The notes beneath the pieces were generated by a model. It saw nothing but the letters and a program-made list of their open reading frames with translations, was not told the DNA's origin and made no database searches. A stretch of 8,540 nucleotides of DNA from Pseudomonadota bacterium. Lineage in GTDB: Bacteria; Pseudomonadota; Alphaproteobacteria; Rhizobiales; Beijerinckiaceae. Each line of letters opens with the position of its first letter. Position 1 is the first letter of the stretch. The stretch is from positions 1 through 8,540 of the forward strand of contig JAGTAM010000002.1 in the NCBI GenBank assembly GCA_023422485.1, written 5' to 3'. A program made the position numbers and the translations under genes. Of the stretch, positions 6,817 to 8,540 are shown piece after piece.

Positions 6817-6835
6817 ATCTTGCCGGTGCATCGCC

Positions 6836-6860
6836 CCGAGAGGCGCTCGCCGGATCTCGG
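6836..6860 (-). promoter_or_regulatory. Leader hairpin of the NTF2-like gene
   Basis: CCGAGA (6836-6841) and TCTCGG (6855-6860) pair over 6 bp, with an inner GGC/GCC stem. If the promoter lies in the A+T-rich patch at about 6861-6895, this folds in the 5' leader, about 30 bases before the start codon. Confidence 0.35.
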
Positions 6861-6883
6861 AAAAACGATGTGAAACCAATTGC

Positions 6884-6894
6884 TTATGACATAA
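6884..6894. promoter_or_regulatory. TTATG-A-CATAA dyad, candidate GntR operator
   Basis: This is a perfect 5-1-5 dyad inside the most A+T-rich part of the divergent intergenic region. Short dyads with a one-base centre are the kind of site FCD-type GntR dimers use. Assignment to the neighbouring regulator is inference. Confidence 0.45.
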
Positions 6895-6915
6895 TCCAGG
6901 ATTCGATGTCCTGGA
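6895..6915. promoter_or_regulatory. 7-bp inverted repeat abutting the TTATG dyad
   Basis: TCCAGGA (6895-6901) and TCCTGGA (6909-6915) are perfect complements with a 7-base spacer. It directly follows the dyad ending at 6894, which suggests a second protein site or a compound operator. Confidence 0.4.
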
Positions 6916-6962
6916 CGGGGCTCGAAGTGAGACCAGCCGAACATGGCCGAGTCGGATCAGCC

Positions 6963-7006
6963 CTGCATGCAGAAAGTGTATGCACTTTGCCGTGACTTTG
7001 TGCACA
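6963..7006. promoter_or_regulatory. Cluster of three TGNNNNCA dyads, candidate upstream activator sites
   Basis: Three dyads stand close together: CTGCATGCAG (6963-6972, perfect 10 bp), AAAGTG-TATG-CACTTT (6973-6988, perfect arms of 6) and TGTGCACA (6999-7006, perfect 8 bp). Each contains an 8-mer of form TGNNNNCA. Their centres lie about 124, 111 and 89 bases upstream of the predicted sigma-54 start at 7092, inside the usual range for enhancer-binding activators. The protein that binds is unknown. Confidence 0.5.
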
Positions 7007-7065
7007 CTTCTTGGGCAAGCCGTGGCCGATTCGGGAAACCTGAGAGAAATCAACGGCGCAGCGAC

Positions 7066-7080
7066 TGGCACGGCTGTTGC
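7066..7080 (+). promoter_or_regulatory. Sigma-54 (RpoN) promoter of the ABC transporter operon
   Basis: TGGCACG (7066-7072), four bases, then TTGC (7077-7080) matches the sigma-54 -24/-12 consensus at every core position, with the required GG-N10-GC spacing (GG 7067-7068, GC 7079-7080). The predicted transcript starts near 7092 and leaves a leader of about 25 bases holding the ribosome binding site. Sigma-54 promoters need an ATP-driven enhancer-binding activator; suitable dyads lie upstream. In this group sigma-54 often serves nitrogen control. Confidence 0.8.
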
Positions 7081-7101
7081 GGTCGTCGGTCGACCACATA
7101 C

Positions 7102-7106
7102 GAGGA
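7102..7106 (+). promoter_or_regulatory. Ribosome binding site that fixes the substrate-binding protein start
   Basis: GAGGA lies 10 bases before the ATG at 7117, which begins a clear signal peptide. A longer in-frame start at 6943 would lie upstream of the sigma-54 promoter and is not used. Confidence 0.7.
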
Positions 7107-7116
7107 CCGGACCGCC

Positions 7117-8307
7117 ATGCCTCACCGCCTCACTGCCACCCGCGCCCTGACACGTCGCCTCGCCCTCGGCGCCCTCCTGGCGGGCTTCGCGAGCCTGGGG
7201 CCGGTTAAGGCGGCCGAGCCGGTACGGATCGGTCTCGTCACCGCGCTCAGCGGCCAATCCGCCAAGTCCGGGGAGGCGATATCCCGCGGGATCGGACTGG
7301 CGATCGAGGAGATCAACCGCAACGGCGGCGTCCTGGGCCGGCCCCTGGAACTCGTCGCCCGCGACGACGAGGCCAATCCGTCGAAGGGCGTGCTCGCTGC
7401 CCGCGAGCTGATCCAGCGCGCCGGGGTCGTGGCGCTGATCGGCGGGCTCGACACGCCGGTCTCGATGGCGATCGTGCCGATCGCCAACCAGATGAAGGTG
7501 CCTTTCGTCGGCCCCTGGGCCGCCGGCACCGGCATCACCCGCAACGGCGCGGTCGACAACTACGTGTTCCGGGTCTCCGCGGTCGACGCCCTCGTCGACG
7601 AGGCGCTGGTCGCCTACGCGGTGAAGACCTACGGCGCCAAGAAGCCCGGCGCGATCCTCGTCAACAACGCCTGGGGCGAGTCGAACCAGCAGGGAATCGT
7701 CGCGGCGCTGAAGGCTGCGGATCTCCCAAGTGCCGGCATCGAAAAGTACGAGGCCAACGACATCGACATGGTGCCGCAACTGTCGCGGCTGCGCGAGGCG
7801 GGCGCCGACGCGCTGTTCCTTGTCGGCAATGTCGGCCCCTCGGCCCAGGTGGTGAAGTCCCTCGACCGGATGGGCTGGACCGTGCCGGTGATCTCTCACT
7901 GGGGGCCGGCCGGCGGGCGCTTCGACGAACTCGCCGGTCCCGGCGCGGCGCGGGTGCACTTCGTCCAGACCTTCACCTTCGCCGGCAACGACAGCCCGAA
8001 GGCGAAGGCGGTGCTCGAAGCGCTGAAGGCGAAGTACCCGGCGATCAAGTCCATGGCCGACGTCACGCCCGCTGTCGGCATCGCCAACGCCTACGACGCC
8101 ACGCACCTGATCGCGCTTGCGATCCAGGCGGCCGGCTCCACCGAGGGCAAGAAGGTCCGCGACGGCTTCTACAAGGTCCCGACCTATGCCGGCCTGATCA
8201 AGACCTACGAGGCGCCCTTCGCCCCGGACCGGCACGACGCCCTGAAGCCCGACGACTACATCTTCGCCACCTTCCGCAACGGCGAGATCGTCGCGGTGTC
8301 CAAGTGA
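7117..8307 (+). CDS. ABC transporter substrate-binding protein, branched-chain amino acid (LivK) type
   Basis: This 396-residue protein is a periplasmic binding protein of the type I fold. A signal peptide at about 1-32 has paired arginines (TRRLALGALLAG) ahead of the hydrophobic core and likely cleavage after VKA; Tat export is possible because of the Arg pair. The mature domain opens with VRIGLVTALSGQSAKSG and continues GIGLAIEEINRNGGVLGRPL, ELVARDDEANPSKG, ALIGGLDTPVSMAIVPIAN and FVGPWAAGTGITR, the standard order for this family. A second lobe follows (GAILVNNAWGESNQQG, DIDMVPQLSRLREAGADALF). Length is normal. Such proteins carry branched-chain amino acids, amides, urea or aromatic acids, and specificity cannot be read here. 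It is first in its operon, behind a sigma-54 promoter, and 46 bases before a LivH-like permease gene. Confidence 0.95.
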   Translation: MPHRLTATRALTRRLALGALLAGFASLGPVKAAEPVRIGLVTALSGQSAKSGEAISRGIGLAIEEINRNGGVLGRPLELVARDDEANPSKGVLAARELIQRAGVVALIGGLDTPVSMAIVPIANQMKVPFVGPWAAGTGITRNGAVDNYVFRVSAVDALVDEALVAYAVKTYGAKKPGAILVNNAWGESNQQGIVAALKAADLPSAGIEKYEANDIDMVPQLSRLREAGADALFLVGNVGPSAQVVKSLDRMGWTVPVISHWGPAGGRFDELAGPGAARVHFVQTFTFAGNDSPKAKAVLEALKAKYPAIKSMADVTPAVGIANAYDATHLIALAIQAAGSTEGKKVRDGFYKVPTYAGLIKTYEAPFAPDRHDALKPDDYIFATFRNGEIVAVSK

Positions 8308-8319
8308 GCGGCCTCAGGA

Positions 8320-8339
8320 GCAACTTCCGGAGCCGTTGC
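8320..8339 (+). repeat. Intercistronic hairpin between binding protein and permease genes
   Basis: GCAAC (8320-8324) pairs with GTTGC (8335-8339); the loop itself holds the palindrome TCCGGA (8326-8331). Hairpins at this place often protect the upstream mRNA, so the binding protein is made in excess over the membrane parts; that role is inferred. Confidence 0.3.
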
Positions 8340-8341
8340 AC

Positions 8342-8348
8342 GGGGAGG
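8342..8348 (+). promoter_or_regulatory. Ribosome binding site of the permease gene
   Basis: GGGGAGG lies 5 bases before the GTG at 8354 and fixes that start, ahead of the in-frame ATG at 8396. Confidence 0.7.
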
Positions 8349-8353
8349 CGCCC

Positions 8354-8540
8354 GTGCTGACCGGAACCCTCGTCAGCGGGCTCGGCCTCGGCAGCATGTA
8401 CGGGCTGGTGGCGCTGGGCTTTCACATCACCTTCGCTGTCTCCGGCACCGTGAATTTCGCGCAGGGCAGCGCCGTCACCCTGGGCGCGGTGCTGGGCTAC
8501 GCCTTCGCGGTCCAGCTCGGCTGGCCGATGCCGCTGGCGG
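8354..8540 (+). CDS. Branched-chain amino acid-type ABC transporter permease (LivH-like), 5' part
   Basis: The gene starts at GTG 8354 behind a strong ribosome binding site and runs off the right edge after 62 codons. The N-terminus is hydrophobic, with a first membrane segment (about 4-26, LVSGLGLGSMYGLVALGFHI) and the family motif VNFAQGSAVTLGAVLGY at about 37-53, which leads into the second segment. LivH-type permeases form the inner-membrane channel with a LivM partner and two ATPases; those genes should lie beyond the window. It sits 46 bases after the substrate-binding protein gene and is very likely in the same sigma-54-driven operon. Confidence 0.92.
   Translation, partial: MLTGTLVSGLGLGSMYGLVALGFHITFAVSGTVNFAQGSAVTLGAVLGYAFAVQLGWPMPLA

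Noticed and set aside
6804..6944. Longer N-terminus for the NTF2-like protein
   Set aside because: The extension does not resemble the family, covers regulatory dyads and ignores the GGAGG 8 bases before 6803.
7015..7027. Second sigma-54-like promoter on the minus strand
   Set aside because: GG and GC are separated by 9 bases instead of 10, a spacing not tolerated by sigma-54, and the -24 part is a poor match.
7048..7060. IHF site between the dyads and the sigma-54 promoter
   Set aside because: AATCAA fits the first half of the consensus, but the TTR half is GCA, and the site is very close to the -24 element.
6943..7116. Longer N-terminus for the substrate-binding protein
   Set aside because: It would place the start upstream of the sigma-54 promoter and put non-family sequence before an obvious signal peptide.
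6223..8235. A 2-kb stop-free frame on the minus strand
   Set aside because: It lies opposite the substrate-binding protein and runs through the terminator and regulatory region. Its translation is Arg/Gly/Asp-rich with no family features; it is a by-product of high G+C coding on the other strand.

Overview
The window is high-GC DNA (60-base lines inside genes reach about 73% G+C by hand count) from what looks like an alphaproteobacterium. A Methylobacterium-like member of the Hyphomicrobiales is my best guess, from the alphaproteobacterial autotransporter architecture, an IalB-family protein, an ArdC-type antirestriction protein and the codon choice. The genus is inference.

Region 1 (1-2497) is a cell-envelope pair on the + strand. 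It holds the 3' end of a type V autotransporter (beta-strand repeats, helical linker, 12-strand-type barrel ending in W) and, 5 bases later, a secreted IalB-family protein. A weak hairpin follows.

Region 2 (about 2498-5582) looks like accessory DNA. A stretch of about 830 bases without a convincing gene, locally only 50-58% G+C, leads to ardC, preceded by two inverted repeats. An unidentified 201-residue protein overlaps the end of ardC by 4 bases. A second gene-free stretch follows, with a perfect 14-bp palindrome and, at 5111-5141, what reads as a decayed 3' end of a tRNA(Gln) gene. Such fragments often mark the edge of an integrated element. No integrase, relaxase or intact tRNA is present in the window.

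Region 3 (5583-8540) is an uptake locus under elaborate control. It has an FCD-type GntR regulator (+), a convergent NTF2/SnoaL-like small protein (-) separated from it by a strong bidirectional terminator, and divergently a branched-chain-amino-acid-type ABC transporter (periplasmic binding protein, then a LivH-like permease cut by the window edge). The 313-bp divergent intergenic region is dense with signals: a TTATG-A-CATAA dyad, a 7-bp inverted repeat abutting it, three TGNNNNCA dyads, and a textbook sigma-54 promoter (TGGCACG-N4-TTGC, GG-N10-GC) placed 25 bases before a start codon with a good ribosome binding site. The simplest reading is a sigma-54/enhancer-activated importer for an unknown, probably nitrogenous, substrate. 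The NTF2-like protein may act on that substrate, and the GntR protein may sense the substrate or a product. This promoter architecture is the most interesting feature of the window.
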